Positions 10,328 to 17,755 of a DNA stretch of 64,000 nucleotides are shown in pieces; position 1 is the first letter of the stretch; every line of letters starts with the position of its first letter. Below the pieces are notes generated by a model. It was not told the DNA's origin, ran no database searches, and saw only the letters and a program-made list of their open reading frames with translations. A program made the translations under genes and the position numbers. The stretch comes from Thermodesulforhabdaceae bacterium. GTDB lineage: Bacteria > Desulfobacterota > Syntrophobacteria > Syntrophobacterales > Thermodesulforhabdaceae. The DNA lies in NCBI GenBank assembly GCA_037482015.1, contig JBBFKT010000001.1, forward strand, positions 525,854 through 589,853, written 5' to 3'.

Positions 10328-10788
10328 TTGCCACTTAAACAGTAAAGAAACGGTATTATCATTTCTTGTCTGATTGTGCGCATGTATTTTAGTCATTGAT
10401 CAGGAAGAGGCAATAGTTTTTGGAATTCGAGAAACTTTCCCAGACCTTATATTGGGATAGGGATGGTCAGTTTGATCGCTCTCTTCCCACACCACCCGGC
10501 ATGCGAGTCCACACCGGGTGGTTCGAGAAGTGTAGGGGCGACCTATTGTGGTTGCCTCTGCAAGCATCTACTACGGCATCTGCTGACTTCTCGCTCCGGT
10601 TCACCACTGTCACCCTTTCAGACGCATGTAGGGGCACGGCATGCCGTGCCCCTACAAATCTTGCTTGCCCTTGCTTGGGAACAAAACCTACTGCTGAACG
10701 GTAGGGACATTTTGAAGCTGTCCCTACCCAGATAGATTAAAACAGTATATAGCTCAATCTTTTTGAGGAGTTAGCTCTGTTTTTACTG
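10328..10788. repeat. Gene-free patch with three unrelated palindromes
   Basis: No convincing gene lies here; two short overlapping plus-strand ORFs have no ribosome site and no protein-like composition. It holds a hairpin with arms ACCACCCGG and CCGGGTGGT (10491-10522), a perfect 28-bp palindrome beginning GTAGGGGCACGGCA (10628-10655), and a perfect 10-bp-arm inverted repeat GGTAGGGACA...TGTCCCTACC (10700-10728). The middle one is the same module found inside the MITE-like elements of this window. The patch looks like accumulated debris of mobile palindromic elements upstream of the car operon. Confidence 0.6.
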
Positions 10789-11565
10789 CTAGAAGCCTTT
10801 CCATTGGGGTTTTCTCTTTTCCAAGAAGGCACTTACACCTTCCTTTGCATCCTCGGAAGTGCAGAGACGGGCAAAGACTTCGGAGCTGTAAGCAAATCGC
10901 TGACTGAATGGCATATCGATCATCTTGTAGTAGAATTGCTTTCCAAGAGCGATAGCCAAAGGACTCTTGGCTATCAGTTTATTTGCGAATACTCGGGTTT
11001 CTTCTTCAAGTTTATCTGCAGGAACGACCTTGTTTACAATGCCGAGCCTTTCTGCTTCGCGGGCATCTATCATATCGCCGGATAGAAGCATTTCGAGAGA
11101 TTTATGCTTTCCGAGTTTATAGCTTACAGGGATGATGGGACCTGTACAGAGAAGTCCCACATTGATCGCTGTTGTGCCGATTTTTGTCCCTTCAGCTACG
11201 ATGGAAAAATCTGCGGCAAACATAAGTCCTGCACCATTTGCAACTGCATAACCATGCACCATAGCTATAACCGGTTTCTTCATGGATGCGATTGTAAAGT
11301 GCATTTCGTCCATAAGGCTTATCCAGGCATGGTATTCTATTGCTGATTTGCCGTGAAATTCTTTTATGTCGATACCAGTAGAGAAGGCTTTCCCTTCTCC
11401 TTTTACTATGACAACCCTAATTTCATCATCTTTGTCGAAGTTTTTAAGCGCTTCGTTGAGTTCTCGAGCAAGGGTTGAGCTGAAGGTGTTAAACTGTTCT
11501 GGCCTGTTGAGGCTGATCCAACCAATAGATCCTTCTTTGGTTACAATAAGAGTTTCGTAAGCCAT
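10789..11565 (-). CDS. Crotonase-fold (enoyl-CoA hydratase/isomerase family) protein lacking the hydratase glutamates
   Basis: A 258-residue single-domain crotonase. The oxyanion-hole strings KAFSTGIDIKEF (59-70) and MVHGYAVANGAGL (102-114) place it in the family, and the length is typical. Aligned by eye with classical enoyl-CoA hydratases, the two catalytic glutamates (in GGGCEL and QPEILLG of the rat enzyme) correspond to Gly113 and Ala133 here, so ordinary water addition is unlikely. Isomerase, thioesterase or decarboxylase-type chemistry on an acyl-CoA is possible. It is a monocistronic minus-strand gene diverging from the TonB receptor operon. The specific reaction cannot be assigned. 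Confidence 0.82.
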   Translation of the reverse strand: MAYETLIVTKEGSIGWISLNRPEQFNTFSSTLARELNEALKNFDKDDEIRVVIVKGEGKAFSTGIDIKEFHGKSAIEYHAWISLMDEMHFTIASMKKPVIAMVHGYAVANGAGLMFAADFSIVAEGTKIGTTAINVGLLCTGPIIPVSYKLGKHKSLEMLLSGDMIDAREAERLGIVNKVVPADKLEEETRVFANKLIAKSPLAIALGKQFYYKMIDMPFSQRFAYSSEVFARLCTSEDAKEGVSAFLEKRKPQWKGF

Positions 11566-11713
11566 GCTGGTTCCCTCCTCGGTTCTGATGGTTAAGGTTT
11601 CTAATTGTAAGGTTTTTATGCCACTTAATCGGTTGTTTGTCTAATAAAAAATTTGGCAAATTCAAACTATGTTGGCACAGGTTTTACGCAATGGTTTATG
11701 ATGATATTTTCAC

Positions 11714-11742
11714 TTGACTTGAGAAGTTATTTTTCATATAGC
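11714..11742 (+). promoter_or_regulatory. Putative sigma-70 promoter of the TonB receptor operon
   Basis: TTGACT (11714-11719), a 17-nt spacer and TATAGC (11737-11742) form a good housekeeping promoter about 160 nt upstream of the receptor start. The distance implies a long leader. No other strong promoter was seen in the 337-bp gap 11566-11902. Confidence 0.5.
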
Positions 11743-11789
11743 CTTGCAAAATATTTGTAAGTTGAGTGATACTTCACGAGGCAAGAAGC

Positions 11790-11854
11790 CTTTAGAAATT
11801 ATTTTATTCTAAAGAAATTCAGTCCAAGAAGGACCACCGTTTATCTGAAGATAA
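11790..11854 (+). promoter_or_regulatory. Structured leader upstream of the TonB receptor gene
   Basis: Three inverted repeats follow one another in the presumed leader: CTTTAGAA-N9-TTCTAAAG (11790-11814), GTCC-AAGAA-GGAC (11822-11834) and TTATCT-GA-AGATAA (11841-11854). The first could be an operator or an RNA hairpin. I do not recognise a known riboswitch class. A metal- or cofactor-responsive control is conceivable given the operon but is inference. Confidence 0.35.
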
Positions 11855-11902
11855 CTGGCTTTTTCATCGTCAGAAAATTCAAGAATGAGGAGGGATAGGG
11901 CG

Positions 11903-14143
11903 ATGAGGTATTGTGCTATCTTGTTCTGCTTTTTCGTGCTCTTTGCCGGCTTGGGCTGGGCGGAAGATGGAAATGTTCAGACTCAGCAGCAGGAGCAGCA
12001 GCTAGAAGAAATCGTTGTTAAAGGAGTTAGAATTGTTACTCCGACAAAACAGCCTGGCGAAACAGTTTATACCGGAACGGAAGTAACCAGAAAGGGCCTC
12101 GATATTCAGGGTGAGAAGGCAAAGACCAACGTTTATGAAGCGATAAGCATAGTGCCTGGAATAGTGTTTGAAGGTGTTGATCCTTATAATCTCGCTTCTG
12201 AGCAGATTAACGTCAGAATTAGAGGCGTCCGAGGCTATCTCGGGGCTATGACTGTTGAAGGTGTGCCGAATTACGGTGGTAATCCAATGGGTCCTCGAGC
12301 CTACATCTATGACATGGAAAACTTTGATAGTGTAGCCATCTATAAAGGGGCAGTTCCGGGAGATTTAGGATCCGGGGTTGGTAATAGGGGTGGAGCAATT
12401 GAACTTCGTCCCAGATGGGCTCAAGAAAAAACATCAGTTGAATTTGCCCAATCTTTTGGATCTTATAATTATATCAGGTCCTTTGTTAGAGGTGATTCGG
12501 GAAAAATTGGACCGATGGATGCCAGGCTGTCCCTTTCTTATTCCTACACGCAATCCGATAAGTGGAAAGGTCCTGGTGACATAGGTCCAAGACACAATTT
12601 CAACAGCACTATCGTTCAGCCTCTGGGAGACAACCTTGAAATCAAGCTTTTTGCAAACTGGAATGAGGTTCAAAACGATAAGTATAGATCTCTAACTTAT
12701 GATCAGAGTCGAAATCTGGATCTTTACAGAAAGTTAGATTTTAACGATGAACTTACCGGGAACCCTGCCAACGACCAATATTACTATAAATATAACCGGG
12801 AATGGCATAGAAACAGGGATCTTATGGTTCCCATCGATGTTAAGCTTCTGGACCAATTCAAGCTTTCTCTAAAACCCTACATTTCTGATGAAGATGCCGA
12901 TATTCGAGATGGTGTTTCAGGCGGGGCAACCGGAGCAAGAATGCAAAAACGAATCCGTGATATTGAGAGAAAAGGAGTAATTTCAGAAGCTTCCTTTGAT
13001 AGCTTCTGGGTCAAAACAACTGTCGGTTACCATTTTGAAGCCGCAGAAATGGATATAAGCTCTCGCAATTATGGTATCACCCCCACCGGGACCCTGGTCT
13101 ATCAAGGTATGGGTGTTACGGGCACAACAGGAACAACCTATGTCAACAGCCCCTATGCAAAACTCGCTGGTTCGATTGATAAGTTCAAATGGCAGGTTGG
13201 AGCAAAGTATTTTCGCTTTGAAGACGCAGATAGTGATGGTTATGTAAGCGATTCAAAGGATCCGTGGAAACTTGTGCGGGCGCCTGATCTGGATCGCCAA
13301 GGGCGCACTTACGACATCTGGCTTCCTACGGCTGGTGTCTCTTACGAGCTTTTTGAAGGGCTCGAAGCCTACGCAAGTTATGGTAAGAATTTTATTCGCC
13401 CCTACGCTTACATGCCTCTGGTGACGCTTTACAGTAATAACCGATCAAAGTTCCAAGCTGCTGGCGTAACTCTTAACGATCTTTTCAAAGGATACGACAT
13501 AGAAGAATCGGACAATGTGGATGTGGGTCTTCGACTTCGAAAGGAATTTTTCGAGATTACCCCTACATTTTTCTATTCTAAGCACGACAAGCTTCTCACG
13601 ACCGTTTACGATCCCCGAGTTCAGCTCAACTATCAGCAGAACATAGGAAAAGCTACGGGTTATGGAGTAGAAGTAGGCACAAGCGTTTATGTGTCTGACT
13701 GGCTTACTGTCTTTGTAAATCCAACCTATAATCATCTAACCTATGATGAGGATATCACCTATAAAGGAGCAACTCTTTCCACGGACGGAAAGCAGGTGGT
13801 TGACACACCAAGATGGATTGTTGTGTCAGGTGTTATCGCCAAGTGGAACGACTTCGAAATCTCTCCAAGAATGCGCTACATAGGTAAACGCTACGGCGAT
13901 GCCGAACACAAAGAAGAAGTGTCATCTTATACGGTGTTTGACCTGAAGATAAGTTACACGAAGGAGAACATCTCTTTTCTCCCTGGAATGAAAAATCTTG
14001 GTGTAAGCCTTGAATTTGACAACATTTTCAACAAGAAATACGTTTCTCTTATCAACGCCATGGATGATGCTGTAACTGGAGCAACGACCTATTTCGTGGG
14101 TGCGCCTTTCACTGTTAAGGCTTCTGTATCATTAGCTTTTTAA
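11903..14143 (+). CDS. TonB-dependent outer-membrane receptor
   Basis: A 746-residue outer-membrane transporter energised by TonB. It has a signal peptide (residues 1-20, cleavage after GLGWA), a TonB-box-like LEEIVVKG (34-41), a plug domain (about 60-165, with INVRIRGVRGYLG and GGAIELRP) and a long beta-barrel ending in the expected terminal phenylalanine (VKASVSLAF). The frame is open from 11885, but the ATG at 11903 is preferred because AGGAGG lies 10 nt upstream and it yields a clean signal sequence. It is followed 27 bp later by the FmdE-like lipoprotein gene, so the pair is an operon. No siderophore or cobalamin genes are adjacent; the ligand is unknown and the FmdE partner makes a metal or metal-cofactor ligand plausible. 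Confidence 0.92.
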   Translation: MRYCAILFCFFVLFAGLGWAEDGNVQTQQQEQQLEEIVVKGVRIVTPTKQPGETVYTGTEVTRKGLDIQGEKAKTNVYEAISIVPGIVFEGVDPYNLASEQINVRIRGVRGYLGAMTVEGVPNYGGNPMGPRAYIYDMENFDSVAIYKGAVPGDLGSGVGNRGGAIELRPRWAQEKTSVEFAQSFGSYNYIRSFVRGDSGKIGPMDARLSLSYSYTQSDKWKGPGDIGPRHNFNSTIVQPLGDNLEIKLFANWNEVQNDKYRSLTYDQSRNLDLYRKLDFNDELTGNPANDQYYYKYNREWHRNRDLMVPIDVKLLDQFKLSLKPYISDEDADIRDGVSGGATGARMQKRIRDIERKGVISEASFDSFWVKTTVGYHFEAAEMDISSRNYGITPTGTLVYQGMGVTGTTGTTYVNSPYAKLAGSIDKFKWQVGAKYFRFEDADSDGYVSDSKDPWKLVRAPDLDRQGRTYDIWLPTAGVSYELFEGLEAYASYGKNFIRPYAYMPLVTLYSNNRSKFQAAGVTLNDLFKGYDIEESDNVDVGLRLRKEFFEITPTFFYSKHDKLLTTVYDPRVQLNYQQNIGKATGYGVEVGTSVYVSDWLTVFVNPTYNHLTYDEDITYKGATLSTDGKQVVDTPRWIVVSGVIAKWNDFEISPRMRYIGKRYGDAEHKEEVSSYTVFDLKISYTKENISFLPGMKNLGVSLEFDNIFNKKYVSLINAMDDAVTGATTYFVGAPFTVKASVSLAF

Positions 14144-14170
14144 CTTTTTAGGATGATGGAGGATGTGACC

Positions 14171-15271
14171 ATGAAAAAAATAAGGGGGTTTCTCATACTT
14201 TGTGGAGTGTTTTTCGTCCTTTCTTGTAACTTGCAGATGTTGAATAAATCTGGGGATGCGATCGCTTCTAGCTACGACAATTGGGCTATTCTTGGACATA
14301 AAGCATCGTCTTATGCTCAAAAAGCTCTTGGTAAGTCATATGGGCTTATCGTCTTGACCAATGCTGGTCATGCTGAAGTAAATGGTCAATCCACTCTAGC
14401 TGTTGTTGACGGTATAACCAGATCAACACCGGTAAGTATCGGAGATAAAACTTTGCTTATCGTTCACAGTAGCGTCTTTTCTCCTCTGTGGTTTGCTTTT
14501 TACGATCCTTCATCCGGTAAATGTGCTTATCTAGAATTGATAGGCGATGCTATTAAAGGAAAAAGCGATTTTTCAAGTCTTCCACTTTCGGTTTTCAAAG
14601 GTCCTGCGGTGGAACGCATTGATGCTCAGTATGTGATAGCTCATGAATCTGAATTTGATCAGAAGGTTTCCCAAAAAGTTTTTGGAGGAAATGAATTTCG
14701 CATTGTTACCATTGCAAACGCTGCAGCCATGAATGTGCCTGATTATGTTATCAATTCTGTTCTTTTTCATGACCACTACTGCCCTGGGGTGACTTCAGGA
14801 ATTCTCATAGCTAATTGGGCTAAAAAGAATTTTGCTCCTTTGTCTGGCGGGGGATATTTTGTTCAGGGTATTGATCCATGGTGTAAAGAGGATGCTCTTC
14901 AAATAATGCTTAATGCTACTCCGGGCAAGAAAGGCTATGCAGTAAGCTACGCATCCTCTGATAATAAGGCTAAGTGGAAAGATGAGTTTAAAAATGCTTC
15001 TACCATCTTATATCGAGAAAATCCATCAACCAAGCAGTGGGAAGGAGTGGTTCTTGGGTTTAGTTTCGGCCAGAATACCGGTTGTGAGTCTATAAAATCC
15101 CCCACGGTTTTAAGACTTTGCCAGGATATCTGGTATTTGAAATATCTTGATGCTCCAGAACAGTTTGTTTCCAAACTTTATTCCTTTACTCTTCCTTCTG
15201 GGAAAACCCCCCAGGATCTCGCTCGCCCCGGCGTAGATCCTATGAAAGAGCTGGGACTCACTAATCCTTAG
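14171..15271 (+). CDS. FmdE-family lipoprotein
   Basis: The 366-residue product starts with a lipoprotein signal (lipobox VLSC, lipidated Cys19). The downstream domain carries the FmdE-like cluster FHDHYCPGVTSGILIANW with H200, H202 and C204, plus further cysteines at IDPWCKED (C238) and NTGCESIK, suggesting a bound metal. FmdE proteins were first noted in formylmethanofuran dehydrogenase operons of molybdenum or tungsten enzymes and their function is uncertain. Here the protein is predicted to face the periplasm. The chosen ATG is preceded by GGAGG at 14158-14162; an upstream ATG at 14153 is less likely. It pairs with the TonB receptor and is closed by a strong terminator. A periplasmic metal-handling partner of the receptor is an inference. 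Confidence 0.78.
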   Translation: MKKIRGFLILCGVFFVLSCNLQMLNKSGDAIASSYDNWAILGHKASSYAQKALGKSYGLIVLTNAGHAEVNGQSTLAVVDGITRSTPVSIGDKTLLIVHSSVFSPLWFAFYDPSSGKCAYLELIGDAIKGKSDFSSLPLSVFKGPAVERIDAQYVIAHESEFDQKVSQKVFGGNEFRIVTIANAAAMNVPDYVINSVLFHDHYCPGVTSGILIANWAKKNFAPLSGGGYFVQGIDPWCKEDALQIMLNATPGKKGYAVSYASSDNKAKWKDEFKNASTILYRENPSTKQWEGVVLGFSFGQNTGCESIKSPTVLRLCQDIWYLKYLDAPEQFVSKLYSFTLPSGKTPQDLARPGVDPMKELGLTNP

Positions 15272-15300
15272 GAAACACCAACACCCCAGCTTTGATCAAA

Positions 15301-15345
15301 GTAGCTCGGCATTTCTCCAAAAAGGTGCCGAGCTACTCGTTTTTT
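15301..15345. terminator. Bidirectional rho-independent terminator
   Basis: The perfect 11-bp arms GTAGCTCGGCA (15301-15311) and TGCCGAGCTAC (15326-15336) are followed by TCGTTTTTT on the plus strand and by a short T-run on the minus strand. It lies between the convergent FmdE-like and CDF genes and should end both transcripts. Confidence 0.88.
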
Positions 15346-16324
15346 ACTGGTTCGGAGGAGTTCTGGATAAGGTTTCGCAGTCCCAAAGCAGTTCCATCGA
15401 CTGAGGTGATCTTCGGTATTCACAGTCGTATTTTCTACATATAGGACAGTGAGGAACTTCGCAGGGATCCAGATAAACCAGAACATCAACGGGTTGAGAA
15501 AAGCTCTTCTGCAAAAGATGTTCTATTTCTTTAGCCTCTAAATGAGCCTGCCACAGGTGAAAATTTCTTGGAAGGATCAAATGTAGGTCAATAAATATGC
15601 GATTTCCCTGTCGTCTTGACCTTAGTTGGTGAATGTCTATCCAGTATTCACGACGGTGTTCGCAAAGAATTTTTGTTATCTTATCGAGCAAATCCTGGTC
15701 GGACTTGTCCATAAGCCCTTCAAAGGCTTCTTTTACAAGTTTTATTCCAGATGCAAGAATAAAAAGCCCTATGAGTATAGCAGTGATAGTGTCTGCGTGA
15801 GGATAGCCCGTAAGCGCAACAATCGCAAGCCCTAGGAGAACTGCGGCTGTGGAAAGCACGTCTGAAAATATATGATAGCCTTCTGCTTTCAAGGTAGGCG
15901 ATTGAGTCTTACGAGCCGTTATGAGAAGTCCTAAGACGGCAATGAGCTGAATTGCAGCCCCGGTAACAACAAGCAAAATGCCTTGTCCAAGCCTGGATAC
16001 CTCAACAGGATGCATAAGCCTTGATATAGATTCCCAAAAAATTCCTCCTGCAGCAACCACGATAAGAGCACCTTCAAAGCCTACAGCGAAATATTCCATT
16101 TTCCCGTGTCCGTAGGGATGACTCAAATCGGGAGGTCGAGATGCTATCCAGAGACTTATAGAAGCAAAAATACTTGTGAGAAGATTGACGATACCTTCGA
16201 GAGCATCAGAAAGGATGGCTGCTGAATTAGTAGTATGCCAGGCCAGGATTTTTATTGCGAGCACCAGGCAGTGTATGAGAAGAACAACTGCCATAACTTG
16301 CCGGATGGCTTTAGAGTTTTGCAT
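15344..16324 (-). CDS. Cation diffusion facilitator (CDF) family transporter with Cys-rich tail
   Basis: A 326-residue divalent-metal/proton antiporter of the inner membrane. Six hydrophobic segments occupy residues 8-210, with the CDF signature LSDALEGIVNLLTS in TM2 and the metal-site histidine and aspartate in YHIFSD of TM5. A cytoplasmic ferredoxin-like domain follows (about 215-295). Unusual is the extra tail DPCEVPHCPICRKYDCEYRR, holding four cysteines and a histidine that could bind soft metal. The second aspartate of the classical zinc site in TM2 is Gly here. The gene lies 12 bp after the M24 peptidase gene on the same strand. Metal specificity cannot be deduced; the convergent FmdE/TonB operon may be functionally related. 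Confidence 0.86.
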   Translation of the reverse strand: MQNSKAIRQVMAVVLLIHCLVLAIKILAWHTTNSAAILSDALEGIVNLLTSIFASISLWIASRPPDLSHPYGHGKMEYFAVGFEGALIVVAAGGIFWESISRLMHPVEVSRLGQGILLVVTGAAIQLIAVLGLLITARKTQSPTLKAEGYHIFSDVLSTAAVLLGLAIVALTGYPHADTITAILIGLFILASGIKLVKEAFEGLMDKSDQDLLDKITKILCEHRREYWIDIHQLRSRRQGNRIFIDLHLILPRNFHLWQAHLEAKEIEHLLQKSFSQPVDVLVYLDPCEVPHCPICRKYDCEYRRSPQSMELLWDCETLSRTPPNQ

Positions 16325-16336
16325 TTTTCCGGTCGT

Positions 16337-17461
16337 TTATTTTTTTACTGGAAAGTTAACTGGTAGGCGGTTAAGCAGTTCAACCCCATTTTCTTTCATT
16401 ATCGCCATGTTTTCTAAACGTATGCCGGCTTCTCCAGGGAGATATATTCCAGGTTCTATAGTAAAAATCATGCCCGGTTCCAAAACCATACTTCCCGTTT
16501 TACGAATGCTCGGCAGTTCATGGATGGCAATTCCAACACCGTGCCCAAGACCGTGCCCGAAGTAAGCTCCGTAACCTGCCTGTTCTATGAATTGCCTTGC
16601 TACACCATCGAGATCTTCAGCCTTCATGCCAGGTTTAGCTGCTTCGAAAGCGAGATGCTGGGCTTTTTCAACAATTTCATAGATTCGACCCCACAGGTCA
16701 GGAACATACCCCAGAAAGATCGTTCTGGTTATATCCGAACAGTAGCCTTCCAGTCGTGCTCCCATGTCAATGATAATGGGTTCTCCTTCCTTAAGGGGGG
16801 TGTCTGTGGGAATGGCGTGAGGAAGAGCCGCTCTTTTGCCTCCAGCAACAATAGGCGGAAAAGAAACACTTTCCGCCCCCTTTTCTTTGACTCTCTTCTC
16901 AATGAACCAGGCGACTTCCCGTTCAGTAACGCCAGGCTTCAAGAAATCGTAGGCTTCCTCCATTACCTCTTCGGCGATTCTTAAAGACGCCATTATTAGA
17001 TCCACTTCTTCTGGATCTTTGACAGCTCTAATACGTTCTACAAAGTTGTCTGCTGGAACCAGTCTTGTGGAAGCTTCCTCTTTCCGAAGACCTTCGTTGA
17101 GCTTGATAAATTTTGCCAGCGAAAGAAATTCCGATTCAACACCAAGGTTTTTGATATTTTTATTACGGCATATTTTTACTACTAGCCGTTCGAGAGAATT
17201 AGATTGATCGTATTCGAGAACCTCAAAGTCAGGAGCTTCTTCCCTAGCGGCTTCGGTATATCGCGAGTCCGTAATCAGTGCCAGATAGTCCCTGGAAACA
17301 AAAAGCACACCGGATGACTCATTTAAGGCTACATCGTCAGCTCTAAAGCCACTGAGGTAAAAACGATTGTAAGGGGAAGAGATAATGACGGCGTCTATTT
17401 CCTGCCGATCCATCTCAGCTAGAAGCCTGTCAATTCTTGGCTTTTTGGAAGACTGGCTCAT
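16337..17461 (-). CDS. Xaa-Pro aminopeptidase (M24B)
   Basis: A cytoplasmic metallopeptidase that removes residues next to proline. The 374-residue protein has a creatinase-type N-terminal domain (about 1-140) and the pita-bread catalytic domain, with metal ligands in IIDMGARLEGYCSDITR (two Asp), HGLGHGVGIAIHE (His), FTIEPGIYLPG (Glu) and IRLENM (Glu). Length fits PepQ/PepP-like enzymes. It is upstream of the CDF transporter in a two-gene minus-strand unit, probably by chance of housekeeping order. The annotated ATG (MSQSSKKPRID) gives a natural N-terminus. Confidence 0.92.
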   Translation of the reverse strand: MSQSSKKPRIDRLLAEMDRQEIDAVIISSPYNRFYLSGFRADDVALNESSGVLFVSRDYLALITDSRYTEAAREEAPDFEVLEYDQSNSLERLVVKICRNKNIKNLGVESEFLSLAKFIKLNEGLRKEEASTRLVPADNFVERIRAVKDPEEVDLIMASLRIAEEVMEEAYDFLKPGVTEREVAWFIEKRVKEKGAESVSFPPIVAGGKRAALPHAIPTDTPLKEGEPIIIDMGARLEGYCSDITRTIFLGYVPDLWGRIYEIVEKAQHLAFEAAKPGMKAEDLDGVARQFIEQAGYGAYFGHGLGHGVGIAIHELPSIRKTGSMVLEPGMIFTIEPGIYLPGEAGIRLENMAIMKENGVELLNRLPVNFPVKK

Positions 17462-17693
17462 TTTTCTAATCTTTCTTTGTTGCTATTTTGCACGACAATC
17501 CAGAATGGGGCGTTCCGGGAATACGCCCACACCGCAAATTAGCACCGGTTAATATGCCAAATCAGTTAATCACTAGCAACGATAATTTAGGCTATGGATT
17601 TGCAGAACTCAGATTCGGCCAAAATGAAAGTGTTCTAAAAATTATGCGTTACCCATATTGTTTGCGGTAGGTTACGAACAATCTCGGATAAAA

Positions 17694-17723
17694 TTGACAA
17701 TGGTCTTTGTCTATCGTTATGCT
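17694..17723 (+). promoter_or_regulatory. Putative promoter for the DUF6178-like gene
   Basis: TTGACA at 17694-17699 is followed after 18 nt by TATGCT (17718-17723), about 33 nt before the start codon. The rest of the 294-bp gap 17462-17755 shows only a small inverted repeat (GGGCGT...ACGCCC, 17508-17528) and a GTGTTCTAAAAA string like the MITE ends. Confidence 0.4.
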
Positions 17724-17755
17724 TTAATTTGAAAAGTTGTTTAAGGAGGAAATCT

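Noticed and set aside
10245-10334. Upstream extension of carA to an earlier start
   Set aside because: It would translate through strong hairpins, has an atypical N-terminus and no good ribosome site.
10480-10620. Possible group II intron or other retroelement remnant
   Set aside because: The hairpin region felt familiar from mobile-element flanks, but no maturase, domain V or boundary could be identified, so it is left as unassigned palindromes.
10420-10735. Two overlapping plus-strand ORFs of 90-94 codons
   Set aside because: They run through three perfect palindromes, have no ribosome site and lack protein-like composition; treated as non-coding repeat debris.
11675-11692. TGGCACAGG...ACGC as a sigma-54 promoter
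   Set aside because: The GG and GC elements are 12 nt apart rather than 10.
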